Source: Lachnoclostridium phytofermentans
Lineage (GTDB): Bacteria > Bacillota > Clostridia > Lachnospirales > Lachnospiraceae
DNA: 6,494 nucleotides
Direction of reading: 5' to 3'
NCBI GenBank assembly: GCA_003526525.1
Contig: DPVV01000256.1
Coordinates: 1,312 to 7,805, forward strand
In this document: one piece after another, positions 1-6,494 of the stretch
Layout: every line of letters starts with the position of its first letter
How positions within the stretch are numbered: position 1 is the stretch's first letter
Translations under genes and position numbers: made by a program
The notes under the pieces: model-generated
The model's database searches: none
Seen by the model: only the letters and a program-made list of their open reading frames with translations
What the model was told of the DNA's origin: nothing

Positions 1-685
1 TTGCAAGTCGAATACGCTCAGAGTATACTGCAGGAATTGTACCATTTCCTTTCAATCCCATTCCTAAGCCTTCAGTTAAACAGTTCATACTATTTGCTGT
101 ATACATTCCAGAGCAAGATCCACAGGTTGGACAAACTTTATTTTCAAATTCTGATACTTCCTCATCTGTCATCTTTCCAGCTGCATGAGCACCAACTGCC
201 TCAAACATACTGCTAAGACTTCTCTTCTCTCCATGGACGCGACCTGCAAGCATTGGTCCACCACTTACAAATATGGTAGGAATATTTACTCTTGCCGCTG
301 CCATAAGTAAACCAGGAACATTCTTATCACAGTTTGGAACCATGACTAAAGCATCAAAACTATGTGCCATTGCCATTGCCTCGGTAGAATCGGCAATCAA
401 ATCCCTTGTTACTAGGGAATACTTCATACCGATATGTCCCATCGCAATGCCATCACATACTGCAATCGCTGGAAATACGATTGGTGTTCCTCCTGCCATC
501 GCAACTCCTAATTTCACTGCTTCTACTATCTTATCCAAATTCATATGTCCTGGTACAATTTCATTATAAGAACTTACAATACCAATAAGTGGTTTTTCTA
601 GTTCTTCCTTGGTTAATCCCAACGCATTAAATAAAGATCGATGAGGTGCCTGTTGCATCCCTTTGGTTACTGCATCACTTTTCAT
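1..685 (-). CDS. ilvD: Dihydroxy-acid dehydratase IlvD, N-terminal 228 residues (3' end outside window)
   Basis: IlvD dehydrates 2,3-dihydroxy-3-methylbutanoate and 2,3-dihydroxy-3-methylpentanoate to the 2-keto acid precursors of valine, leucine and isoleucine in the cytoplasm. Translating the minus strand from the ATG at 685-683 gives [20 protein letters not shown] and then an unbroken frame to the window edge. Family motifs seen are CDGIAMGH (residues 77-84), PNCDKNVPG (117-125), SGGPMLAG (141-148) and [18 protein letters not shown] (185-202). By family knowledge C119 and a cysteine of the 185-191 group bind the Fe-S cluster, while D78, D120 and K121 (carbamylated) bind magnesium. The segment [10 protein letters not shown] (38-47) has no cysteine where [2Fe-2S] enzymes have one. 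This resembles the E. coli [4Fe-4S] form, so an oxygen-sensitive cluster is inferred. The start is supported by AAAGGTG (701-695), 9 nt upstream. About 40% of a usual 550-residue protein is present. A T-box leader lies upstream. Confidence 0.97.
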   Translation of the reverse strand, partial: MKSDAVTKGMQQAPHRSLFNALGLTKEELEKPLIGIVSSYNEIVPGHMNLDKIVEAVKLGVAMAGGTPIVFPAIAVCDGIAMGHIGMKYSLVTRDLIADSTEAMAMAHSFDALVMVPNCDKNVPGLLMAAARVNIPTIFVSGGPMLAGRVHGEKRSLSSMFEAVGAHAAGKMTDEEVSEFENKVCPTCGSCSGMYTANSMNCLTEGLGMGLKGNGTIPAVYSERIRLA

Positions 686-895
686 ATCTCTACACACCTT
701 TCTTTCTATAATTTCTTTATTCTTAATTTCAACCAATCACTACATTTCAAACATAACTTATAAGGACTTAATGGATACGCAAGACTATAAATTTAAGTCA
801 TAAATTAGAACAAACTTAGATTCCTAATGACTCTATCTTAAGTACAAATACATTCGTTTTGACAAACCCGCAAAATAAATTTACCCTTAGATAAT
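686..895 (-). other. Long untranslated spacer between the T-box terminator and ilvD
   Basis: This 210-nt AT-rich stretch separates the T-box terminator from the ilvD start codon. I find no gene in it: minus-strand ATGs open frames of only a few codons (for example one of six codons near 851) and lack a ribosome binding site. The only clear element is the ilvD Shine-Dalgarno sequence AAAGGTG at 701-695. A weak promoter-like pair is listed separately. In many T-box operons the gene follows the terminator more closely, so this length is somewhat unusual. Confidence 0.7.
784..813 (-). promoter_or_regulatory. Weak candidate internal promoter for ilvD
   Basis: On the minus strand, TTGTTC (813-808) and TATAGT (789-784) are separated by 18 nt. 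The -10 matches the sigma-A consensus at 5 of 6 positions, but the -35 at only 3 of 6. If real, it would start ilvD transcription about 90 nt upstream of the ATG and bypass the T-box. In DNA this AT-rich such a pair may occur by chance. Confidence 0.22.
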
Positions 896-932
896 AAAAA
901 AACGCCCGCCATAAGCACGTATGCTTAGGGCG
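896..932 (-). terminator. Intrinsic terminator of the T-box leader (attenuator)
   Basis: On the minus strand a TAAGCA/TGCTTA stem (927-922 with 917-912) closes a TACG loop. It is extended outward either by CGCC/GGCG (932-929 with 910-907) with one mismatch, or by CGCCC/GGGCG (932-928 with 907-903) with a four-base bulge. A run of seven T (902-896) follows. It lies just after the T-box sequence, as expected for the terminator that competes with the antiterminator. Confidence 0.92.
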
Positions 933-1226
933 AACGTAATATCCGTGGTACCACCTAATTTCAGAATTTCTTCTGCTCTTTACGGTACAGGCTGCTCCTT
1001 ATTAGCAAAACCAATACTGTTTCCTTTTAACGGTGGACATCCGTTGAAGCCTACTAAGTAACTACTGTTCGGTTCAAAGCTCCGAGGCTACTTCCCGGTA
1101 CATAAACACTCCTGTACCACATGGCTACAAGTTATCTTTCACCACTACTACGAATCTCTCGAAGACTTTCACCAGCCGTCTCCTCTCTTTGCTTCGATTC
1201 CGTAAGTACTCCTCCTCATCAACGCC
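896..1226 (-). promoter_or_regulatory. T-box riboswitch leader of ilvD
   Basis: T-box leaders sense uncharged tRNA and let transcription pass the terminator when the cognate amino acid is short. Seen on the minus strand in order: stem I (1226-1123), opening GGCGTTGATGAGG with the specifier-loop GAGTA at 1211-1207; an apical part carrying AGAGAG and GGCTGGTGAAAG; a distal helix pairing ACTTACGGAATC with GATTCGTAGT, with two bulged bases; and the specifier-loop 3' side GGTGAAAGATAACTTG (1143-1128). Then come a GGTACA/TGTACC hairpin (1118-1097), a stem III-like AACGG/CCGTT hairpin (1045-1029), the T-box AGGTGGTACCACGG (956-943), and the terminator. The TGGT at 953-950 would pair with a tRNA ending ACCA, consistent with tRNAs having discriminator A73, as tRNA-Ile, -Val and -Leu do. 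The specifier codon is not clear (see findings). Control of ilvD is inferred from position and strand. Confidence 0.95.
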
Positions 1227-1295
1227 TTTAAACTATTGAGTTATGTATTCCGTTTTAACCAAAACTCTCCAAAAATTCTATTTGTATTGCAAATT

Positions 1296-1324
1296 AGTGT
1301 AGCAGAACTTTATTTTAAAGTCAA
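1296..1324 (-). promoter_or_regulatory. Sigma-A type promoter of the T-box-ilvD unit
   Basis: On the minus strand, TTGACT (1324-1319) and TACACT (1301-1296) are separated by exactly 17 nt. They match the TTGACA and TATAAT consensus at 5 and 4 of 6 positions. The predicted start of transcription is near 1289, about 60 nt before stem I of the T-box. It lies downstream of the pepT terminator, which makes ilvD a separate transcription unit. Confidence 0.77.
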
Positions 1325-1394
1325 CTATCTTTTCAATATTATTATTTTATAGGAGACATAACTTTTAATATAAAAACAAGCTCTAGTTATAACT

Positions 1395-1443
1395 AAAAAG
1401 AGTTAAGAAAACTTAAGTAATTCTGCTTTCCTAACTCTTTTTT
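1395..1443 (-). terminator. Intrinsic terminator downstream of pepT
   Basis: An 11-bp perfect stem, AAAAAGAGTTA (1395-1405) with TAACTCTTTTT (1432-1442), continues after one mismatch with GAAA/TTTC (1407-1410 with 1427-1430) around a 16-nt loop. On the minus strand it starts a few bases after the pepT stop codon and ends in a short T run. T runs occur on both strands, so the hairpin could work in both directions, but no plus-strand gene reaches it. Confidence 0.85.
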
Positions 1444-1449
1444 CTACTT

Positions 1450-2673
1450 TTATTTAGCGTATAGCTCAATAATCTTTATTAAAAGCTCAACTACTTTCTC
1501 CATTGCATTGACAGAGACATACTCATATCGTCCGTGATAGTTTTCGCCTCCAGTACAAAGATTTGGACAAGGAAGACCCATAAAGGATAGACGAGCACCA
1601 TCAGTACCACCACGAATTGGAACGATCGCCGGTGTAATCTCTAGTGCCTCCATAGCTTCCTTGGCACGATCAACTAAATGCATATGTGGTTCCACTTTTT
1701 CTTTCATATTATAATAGTTATCTTTTAGCTCAACTGAAAAAGTATCCTTCCCATATTTCTCATTTAAAAACTCGCAAACTCTAGAAAATAACTTCTTCTT
1801 TTCTTCAAACTTTACTTTATCATGATCCCTTATAATATAATAGAGTGTTGCAGAATCAACAGTACCCTCTATCTTATCCAGATGATAAAATCCTTCATAA
1901 CCTTCTGTATATGCTGGGTTTTCAGATACTGGAAGCATCTGATGAAATTCCATACCAAGTGAAACTGCATTCTTCATTTTCCCTTTTGCATAACCTGGAT
2001 GAATACTTGTTCCTTGTATCCTTAACTTTGCACCTGCAGCATTAAAGTTCTCATATTCAATTTCTCCAAGTGTACTACCGTCAACGGTATAAGCAAAATC
2101 TGCTCCGAATCCTTCTACATCAAAGAAATCCACTCCGCGGCCGACTTCTTCGTCAGGGGTGAAACCAATCTGAATGGTTCCATGTTCAATTTCTGGATGA
2201 GTTAATAAGTACTCCGCCATTGTCATGATTTCCGCAATACCCGCTTTATCATCGCCACCTAACAAAGTGGTTCCATCCGTTACTACTAAATCTTCACCTT
2301 CGTTATTCTTAAGCTTTGGAAATTGTTTTGGGGACATTACAATTCCTAATGCTTCATTTAATACAATATCACCACCATCATAGTTCTTCACTACTCTAGG
2401 CTTAGCATTTTCTGCAGTTAGAGCTGGCGCAGTGTCCATATGGGCAACAAATCCAAGGGCAGGTACTTTCTTGGTTGTTGTTGCTGGAATAGTAGCATAC
2501 ACATAGCAATGCTCACTCATCCGAACATTCGTAGCTCCTAACGTTTTTAGTTCCTGCTCTAAAGCCTTTGCAAGTATCCATTGTCTATCTGTACTTGGTA
2601 CAGTCTCTTGATCATCCTCCGAAGTTGTATGATAGCTAACATAATTTAAAAAACGTTCTAATACTTTTGACAT
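1450..2673 (-). CDS. pepT: Peptidase T (tripeptide aminopeptidase)
   Basis: PepT is a cytoplasmic M20-family metallopeptidase that removes the N-terminal residue from tripeptides, using two zinc ions. The protein has 407 residues, the usual length for PepT (about 408-410). Zinc ligands and catalytic residues expected for the family are all visible: H78 and D80 in [11 protein letters not shown]141 in [13 protein letters not shown]175 and E176 in [11 protein letters not shown]198 in YTVDGS, and H380 in [27 protein letters not shown] (354-371) is the conserved C-terminal stretch. The dimerisation (lid) domain should fall at about residues 210-320. The start is the ATG at 2673-2671: [12 protein letters not shown] matches the usual N-terminus of the family. 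AGAGGT (2683-2678) precedes it with a tight 4-nt spacer. The gene stands alone, with a terminator just downstream and about 600 nt without genes upstream. I could not pick a convincing promoter. Confidence 0.97.
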   Translation of the reverse strand: MSKVLERFLNYVSYHTTSEDDQETVPSTDRQWILAKALEQELKTLGATNVRMSEHCYVYATIPATTTKKVPALGFVAHMDTAPALTAENAKPRVVKNYDGGDIVLNEALGIVMSPKQFPKLKNNEGEDLVVTDGTTLLGGDDKAGIAEIMTMAEYLLTHPEIEHGTIQIGFTPDEEVGRGVDFFDVEGFGADFAYTVDGSTLGEIEYENFNAAGAKLRIQGTSIHPGYAKGKMKNAVSLGMEFHQMLPVSENPAYTEGYEGFYHLDKIEGTVDSATLYYIIRDHDKVKFEEKKKLFSRVCEFLNEKYGKDTFSVELKDNYYNMKEKVEPHMHLVDRAKEAMEALEITPAIVPIRGGTDGARLSFMGLPCPNLCTGGENYHGRYEYVSVNAMEKVVELLIKIIELYAK

Positions 2674-3165
2674 GTTGACCTCTTTCTGGCATTTAACACC
2701 CTTTTATTTAAAATAATTCTTCTCAAATATAAACTCTAAAAGTATGTTGTAATCACATTATCTACAATAAATCTCTATTCTTAAAATTTATGCTTCGTTT
2801 ATGAAGCTACAACATTAATAATACTTATTTTTAATCCTTCCTTCGAAACGAAAATACTGATTCTACTTGAAATAGAGATATGACCTTTCGAATGTTAAGC
2901 TACATATCTACTATAGTATAAACGAATTGTTTCACTCCTATGTCACATCAATTTTCAAATTATCTGTATGATAAATTCTACTACAATTTGTAAGTCTACG
3001 CAAGTAATGTGTCGTTAACGATACGATAACTTGCAAACACCCAAAAATAAGTAGAACTAGGAATGTGCCAAACCAAACAAATTAATTTCATTTTATTAAG
3101 TCAAAGCGGATATCCACAATCCGTTTACACTACTTGCTCATAACCTCATTGCCTCTACGTGGTAT
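2674..3165. other. AT-rich intergenic region between purL terminator and pepT
   Basis: About 490 nt without a supportable gene on either strand. It holds the pepT Shine-Dalgarno sequence (2683-2678) and several inverted repeats. These are a GCTTC/GAAGC hairpin with a 6-nt loop (2792-2807), a spaced ATGTTGTA/TACAACAT pair (2744-2751 with 2808-2815), an ATCTCTATT/AATAGAGAT pair (2771-2779 with 2871-2879), a dyad at 3000-3034 listed separately, and a short CGGAT/ATCCG hairpin (3107-3123). The pepT promoter probably lies here, but no pair of -35 and -10 boxes with good spacing stands out. Confidence 0.6.
3000..3034. repeat. 35-bp imperfect dyad, possible operator
   Basis: Outer arms GCAAGT (3000-3005) and ACTTGC (3029-3034) surround a perfect 10-bp palindrome, TCGTTAACGA (3012-3021), whose centre lies within half a base of that of the outer arms. 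Nested symmetry of this kind is typical of a regulator binding site, but no known box is recognised. It lies about 330 nt upstream of the pepT start and 250 nt downstream of the purL stop. Its role is unknown. Confidence 0.4.
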
Positions 3166-3222
3166 TTAAAAAGCTATTGTAAAGCTGTCGATGTCTAATA
3201 TGCATCAGCTTTACAATAGCTT
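3166..3222 (-). terminator. Intrinsic terminator downstream of purL
   Basis: A perfect 17-bp inverted repeat, AAGCTATTGTAAAGCTG (3171-3187) with CAGCTTTACAATAGCTT (3206-3222), encloses an 18-nt loop. On the minus strand the stem ends in CTTTTT followed by AAAT, so the T tract is on the correct side to stop transcription from purL, whose stop codon is 59 nt upstream. On the plus strand no T run follows, so it is probably one-way. The stem is long and the T tract short for a terminator; a role in protecting the mRNA 3' end is also possible. Confidence 0.8.
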
Positions 3223-3281
3223 GCTTAAACTCTCTATTTCAGGTCCTGGTAAAATCTCCCTGATTTTTATTGCTATTATTA

Positions 3282-6200
3282 CTATTTAAAATAAGATACA
3301 CCAGATTCAAAAATATACTGATTCTGATCACCAAAAATATTTAAAGCAACTCCATCTCCACGACGTTCGGAGTGAGCCATCTTACCAAGAACACGGCCAT
3401 CTGGACTTGTAATACCCTCAATTGCGTAATAAGAACCGTTTGGATTATAGTCTTCCTCCATGGTTGGATTTCCATTCACATCAACATATTGAGTAGTGAT
3501 CTGTCCATTAACAGCAAGTTTCTTAAGCCACTCCTCATTCGCAACAAATCGTCCTTCTCCATGAGAAGCTGGAATGGAGTAAACGCCACCAAGTTCTGCC
3601 TTCATTAACCAAGGAGATTGATTCGATACCACTTTCGTATACACTGATTTTGAAATATGACGTCCAATGCTATTCATCGTTAAGGTTGGTGAATCTACTG
3701 TTTGTGGCACAATCTCTCCATATGGAACTAACCCAAGTTTAATCACTGCTTGGAAACCATTACAAATACCAAGTACTAAACCGTCTTTTACTTTTAAAAG
3801 GTCATTCACCGCATCACTAATACGAACATTACGAAAAGCTGTGGCAATAAACTTTCCAGAACCATCTGGCTCATCACCAGCGGAGAATCCACCTGGGAAC
3901 ATAAGTATTTGAGCTTCCTCAATCGCTTTCTCAAATGCGTTCACAGACTCCATGATACTTCTCTCGTCTAAGTTCTTAAATACTACAGTCTTAACCTCTG
4001 CACCAGCTCGTTCAAAGGCTCGTAAGCTATCATATTCACAATTTGTTCCTGGGAAGACCGGAATAAATACTTTTGGTTTTGCTACCTTATTCTTTGCTAC
4101 ATAGATTGTCTTTGCATCAAAAAGGTAGCATGGAACCTTTTCTTTTTCCACTCTTTCTTCCATATTAGAGCGTGTTGGGAATACCTTTTCTAACGTGTTT
4201 GACCATTCGGATAACGCTTCTTCCATCGTAATGGATACTTCTTTATAAGTAAAAGTGCGTGTATCTGTAACGGTACCTACCATCTGGTATGAAATATTTA
4301 GAGCATCTAATTTTTCTATATCTGATTCTCTTACCTCTGCTACGATATCTCCGTAGGCAGGCGCAAATAAATCTGATTCCATTAAATTAGCGTCAAAATC
4401 AACTCCAAACTGATTACCAAACGCCATCTTAGAAACACTTTCAGCGACACCCTTAGCCCCTAGCGCGTATGCAGATACGATAACCTTCTCATGGATTAAT
4501 TTCGTAATAGCCTGATATAAATTTTGTAACTGTTCATATACAGGCAAATCATAGGAATCCCTCTCTATAGAGAAACGTACTAAACGATTACCTACCTTTT
4601 TTAATTCCGGAGTTACTACCTCATTTGCATTCGCAACATCAACAGCAAAAGATACTAAAGTAGGTGGTACATCAATGTCATTGAATGACCCTGACATACT
4701 ATCCTTACCACCGATTGATGGAAGCCCCAGCTTCATCTGTGCATCATAAGCACCAAGTAATGCTTTTAATGGTTCACCCCAACGACGCGCATCATTACCA
4801 AGCCTTCTAAAATACTCCTGGAAGGTAAAACGAATCTTTCTATGATCACCACCTGCTGCCACGATTTTAGCAACAGAAGAAATTACTGCATATACTGCAC
4901 CATGGAAAGGACTCCAGCTACTTAGGTAAGGATCATAGCCATAACTCATCATCGTTACGGTGTCACATGTACCACGAAGAACAGGAAGCTTTGCTACCAT
5001 GGTCTGTACAGGAGTTAACTGAAATTTACCACCATATGGCATCGTTACCGTAGCTGCACCGATGGAGCTGTCAAACATCTCTACTAACCCTTTTTTGGAA
5101 CAGATGTTTAAGTCGGAAAGCATTGATAACCACTGCTCTTTGATAGAGTTATCAACCTTTTCACTCACTCCATCGCTTAGAGTTTGCCCCTTAGAAGTTT
5201 CTTCCGAGGAAGAGTTAGACATGTAACCTTCTCTATGTTTCTTTACATCCCTTGCAGCAGGATAGGAAGCACCAGTTTTAAAATAGTTCTCCTCTACCCT
5301 TGGCATAGTTACAACTGCAGTTGCCTCCTGATGTGCACCATTGGTATCTAAGAATTTTCTTGAGATATCAACAATCACTTTTCCACGCCAGCTAAGTACT
5401 AATCTTGGCTCATTCGTAACAACTGCTACTTCCACAGCCTCAAGATTTTCCTCCATTGCAAATGCAAGCATCTGTTCTACGTCATTTTTATCTACAACAA
5501 TGGCCATACGCTCCTGAGATTCAGAAATCGCAAGTTCTGTGCCATCTAAACCGGCATACTTCTTAGGAACCTTATCTAAGTCGATGCGAAGTCCATCTGC
5601 TAATTCTCCAATTGCAACAGACACACCACCTGCACCAAAGTCATTACATTTCTTAATTAACTTAGATACTTCTTCACGACGGAATAGTCTCTGTAATTTA
5701 CGCTCGGTAGGTGCATTTCCTTTCTGTACCTCTGCACCACAGGTCTGGATGGATTCTGTTGTGTGTACTTTAGAGGAACCCGTAGCACCACCACAGCCAT
5801 CACGACCAGTACGACCACCCATTAAAATAATAACATCACCTGGCTCAGAATTTTCACGAATCACATTCTTTCTTGGTGCAGCACCCATGACAGCACCAAT
5901 TTCCATTCGTTTCGCTACGTAGTTTGGATGGTAGATTTCATCTACTAAACCAGTCGCAAGACCGATTTGATTTCCATAAGAGCTATAACCTTTCGCAGCT
6001 CCTGAAACAATCTTTCTTTGTGGAAGCTTACCTTGTAATGTATCTTTTAGAGATACCGTTGGGTCAGCTGCCCCAGTTACTCTCATAGCTTGATATACAT
6101 AACCACGTCCGGATAATGGATCACGAATTGCTCCACCAAGACAAGTTGCTGCTCCACCAAATGGTTCAATTTCTGTCGGATGGTTATGGGTCTCATTCTT

Positions 6201-6494
6201 AAAAAATACCAGCCATTCTTCAGTCATACCATCAATTTCAACCGGAACTACAATAGAACAGGCATTGATTTCATCGGAAACTTCCATATCCTCAAGCTTT
6301 CCGTCTGCCTTTAGCTTCTTCATCGCAAGCAATGCAATGTCCATTAACGAAATGTACTTATCATCTCTACCTTTATAAAGGATTTCTCTATTTGCTTTAT
6401 AATCTTCATATGCAGCCTTAATTGGCTCCTTATAATAACCCTCTTCAAAATCTACCTTGGCTAATTCCGTTAAGAATGTAGTATGACGACAATG
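3282..6494 (-). CDS. purL: Phosphoribosylformylglycinamidine synthase, long single-chain form, lacking its N-terminus (outside window)
   Basis: PurL makes FGAM from FGAR, glutamine and ATP, the fourth step of purine synthesis, in the cytoplasm. The frame is open to the window edge and gives 1070 residues beginning HCRHTTFLTEL, the family's conserved (D)HCRHTTF segment. About 180 residues of a typical 1250-residue clostridial protein are therefore missing. Positions count from that first H. The first synthetase half shows FFKNETHNHPTEIEPFGGAA (97-116), GGRTGRDGCGGATGSSKVH (226-244) and FGAGGVSVAIGELADGL (286-302). The second half shows FDSSIGA (474-480), SSWSPFHGAVYAV (525-537) and IGGKDSMSGSF (594-604). 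The C-terminal glutaminase domain begins near KPKVFIPVFPGTNCEYDS (806-823) and has FPGGFSAGD (866-874), the nucleophile C911 in GICNGFQ, and H978 and E980 in SHGEGRF. The synthetase and glutaminase parts are thus one chain, unlike the separate PurL, PurQ and PurS of Bacillus. A Ser-rich linker of about 30 residues lies near 421-452. The ATG at 6344-6342 is internal, not the start. Confidence 0.97.
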   Translation of the reverse strand, partial: HCRHTTFLTELAKVDFEEGYYKEPIKAAYEDYKANREILYKGRDDKYISLMDIALLAMKKLKADGKLEDMEVSDEINACSIVVPVEIDGMTEEWLVFFKNETHNHPTEIEPFGGAATCLGGAIRDPLSGRGYVYQAMRVTGAADPTVSLKDTLQGKLPQRKIVSGAAKGYSSYGNQIGLATGLVDEIYHPNYVAKRMEIGAVMGAAPRKNVIRENSEPGDVIILMGGRTGRDGCGGATGSSKVHTTESIQTCGAEVQKGNAPTERKLQRLFRREEVSKLIKKCNDFGAGGVSVAIGELADGLRIDLDKVPKKYAGLDGTELAISESQERMAIVVDKNDVEQMLAFAMEENLEAVEVAVVTNEPRLVLSWRGKVIVDISRKFLDTNGAHQEATAVVTMPRVEENYFKTGASYPAARDVKKHREGYMSNSSSEETSKGQTLSDGVSEKVDNSIKEQWLSMLSDLNICSKKGLVEMFDSSIGAATVTMPYGGKFQLTPVQTMVAKLPVLRGTCDTVTMMSYGYDPYLSSWSPFHGAVYAVISSVAKIVAAGGDHRKIRFTFQEYFRRLGNDARRWGEPLKALLGAYDAQMKLGLPSIGGKDSMSGSFNDIDVPPTLVSFAVDVANANEVVTPELKKVGNRLVRFSIERDSYDLPVYEQLQNLYQAITKLIHEKVIVSAYALGAKGVAESVSKMAFGNQFGVDFDANLMESDLFAPAYGDIVAEVRESDIEKLDALNISYQMVGTVTDTRTFTYKEVSITMEEALSEWSNTLEKVFPTRSNMEERVEKEKVPCYLFDAKTIYVAKNKVAKPKVFIPVFPGTNCEYDSLRAFERAGAEVKTVVFKNLDERSIMESVNAFEKAIEEAQILMFPGGFSAGDEPDGSGKFIATAFRNVRISDAVNDLLKVKDGLVLGICNGFQAVIKLGLVPYGEIVPQTVDSPTLTMNSIGRHISKSVYTKVVSNQSPWLMKAELGGVYSIPASHGEGRFVANEEWLKKLAVNGQITTQYVDVNGNPTMEEDYNPNGSYYAIEGITSPDGRVLGKMAHSERRGDGVALNIFGDQNQYIFESGVSYFK

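Noticed and set aside
1..588. Open frames on the plus strand across the ilvD region (up to 98 codons)
   Set aside because: They are antisense to a clear IlvD frame with full family motifs, lack ribosome binding sites and resemble no protein I know.
835..865. TTGTCA and TAAGAT on the minus strand as an ilvD promoter
   Set aside because: The spacing is 19 nt and the -10 is poor. The pair at 813-784 is slightly better, and the clear promoter is at 1324-1296.
2881..2950. GTGACA with TATACT or TTTATA on the minus strand as a pepT promoter
   Set aside because: Spacing is 20 nt for the better -10 and the site is about 250 nt from pepT, so the evidence is too weak to list as a feature.
3105..3127. 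Short hairpin AAGCGGAT/ATCCGTTT as a terminator or RNA element
   Set aside because: It has eight pairs including one G-U, with no T tract in the direction of any gene and no sign of a transcript ending there.
2674..3281. Possible riboswitch, small RNA or decayed gene in the purL-pepT spacer
   Set aside because: No conserved purine or other riboswitch core is recognisable, and no protein-like segment appears in any frame.
3372..3912. Plus-strand open frames of 78 and 81 codons opposite the glutaminase domain of purL
   Set aside because: They are antisense to conserved catalytic motifs, with no start signals.
5539..5922. A 127-codon plus-strand open frame inside purL
   Set aside because: It is the antisense shadow of the conserved PurL synthetase domain. 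Its Pro- and Ser-rich composition is what a reverse reading of that region gives.

Overview
The window is an AT-rich stretch of ordinary bacterial housekeeping DNA from a low-GC Firmicute. The best guess is an anaerobic Clostridia member of the Lachnospiraceae type. Four things point there: a canonical T-box leader, the long single-chain form of PurL, an IlvD lacking the first cluster cysteine seen in [2Fe-2S] DHADs, and AT-rich spacers with Gram-positive style promoters and terminators. No species is claimed.

Every gene supported here lies on the minus strand, so transcription runs from high to low coordinates. From 6494 to 3282 is purL (FGAM synthase, purine synthesis), cut by the window edge just inside its N-terminal part. 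It is followed by a 17-bp perfect hairpin terminator (3166-3222) and an AT-rich spacer of about 500 nt with no gene. Next comes the complete pepT (2673-1450, peptidase T), which ends at a hairpin terminator (1395-1443). A well-formed sigma-A type promoter (1296-1324) then drives a T-box leader (about 1226-896) with stem I, a stem III-like hairpin, the T-box sequence and an intrinsic terminator. A 210-nt spacer leads to ilvD (685 to beyond position 1), of which the first 228 codons are present.

The three genes appear to be three separate transcription units: purine synthesis, turnover of tripeptides, and branched-chain amino acid synthesis. The first two end at their own terminators. The third is controlled by uncharged tRNA through the T-box, so ilvD should be expressed when the matching amino acid is scarce.

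I see no mobile element, CRISPR array, tRNA or rRNA, and no sign of a new multi-gene system. The items most worth a second look are the T-box specifier, which does not read cleanly as a common branched-chain codon, the long spacer between the T-box terminator and ilvD, a Ser-rich linker in PurL, and a 35-bp dyad in the purL-pepT spacer.
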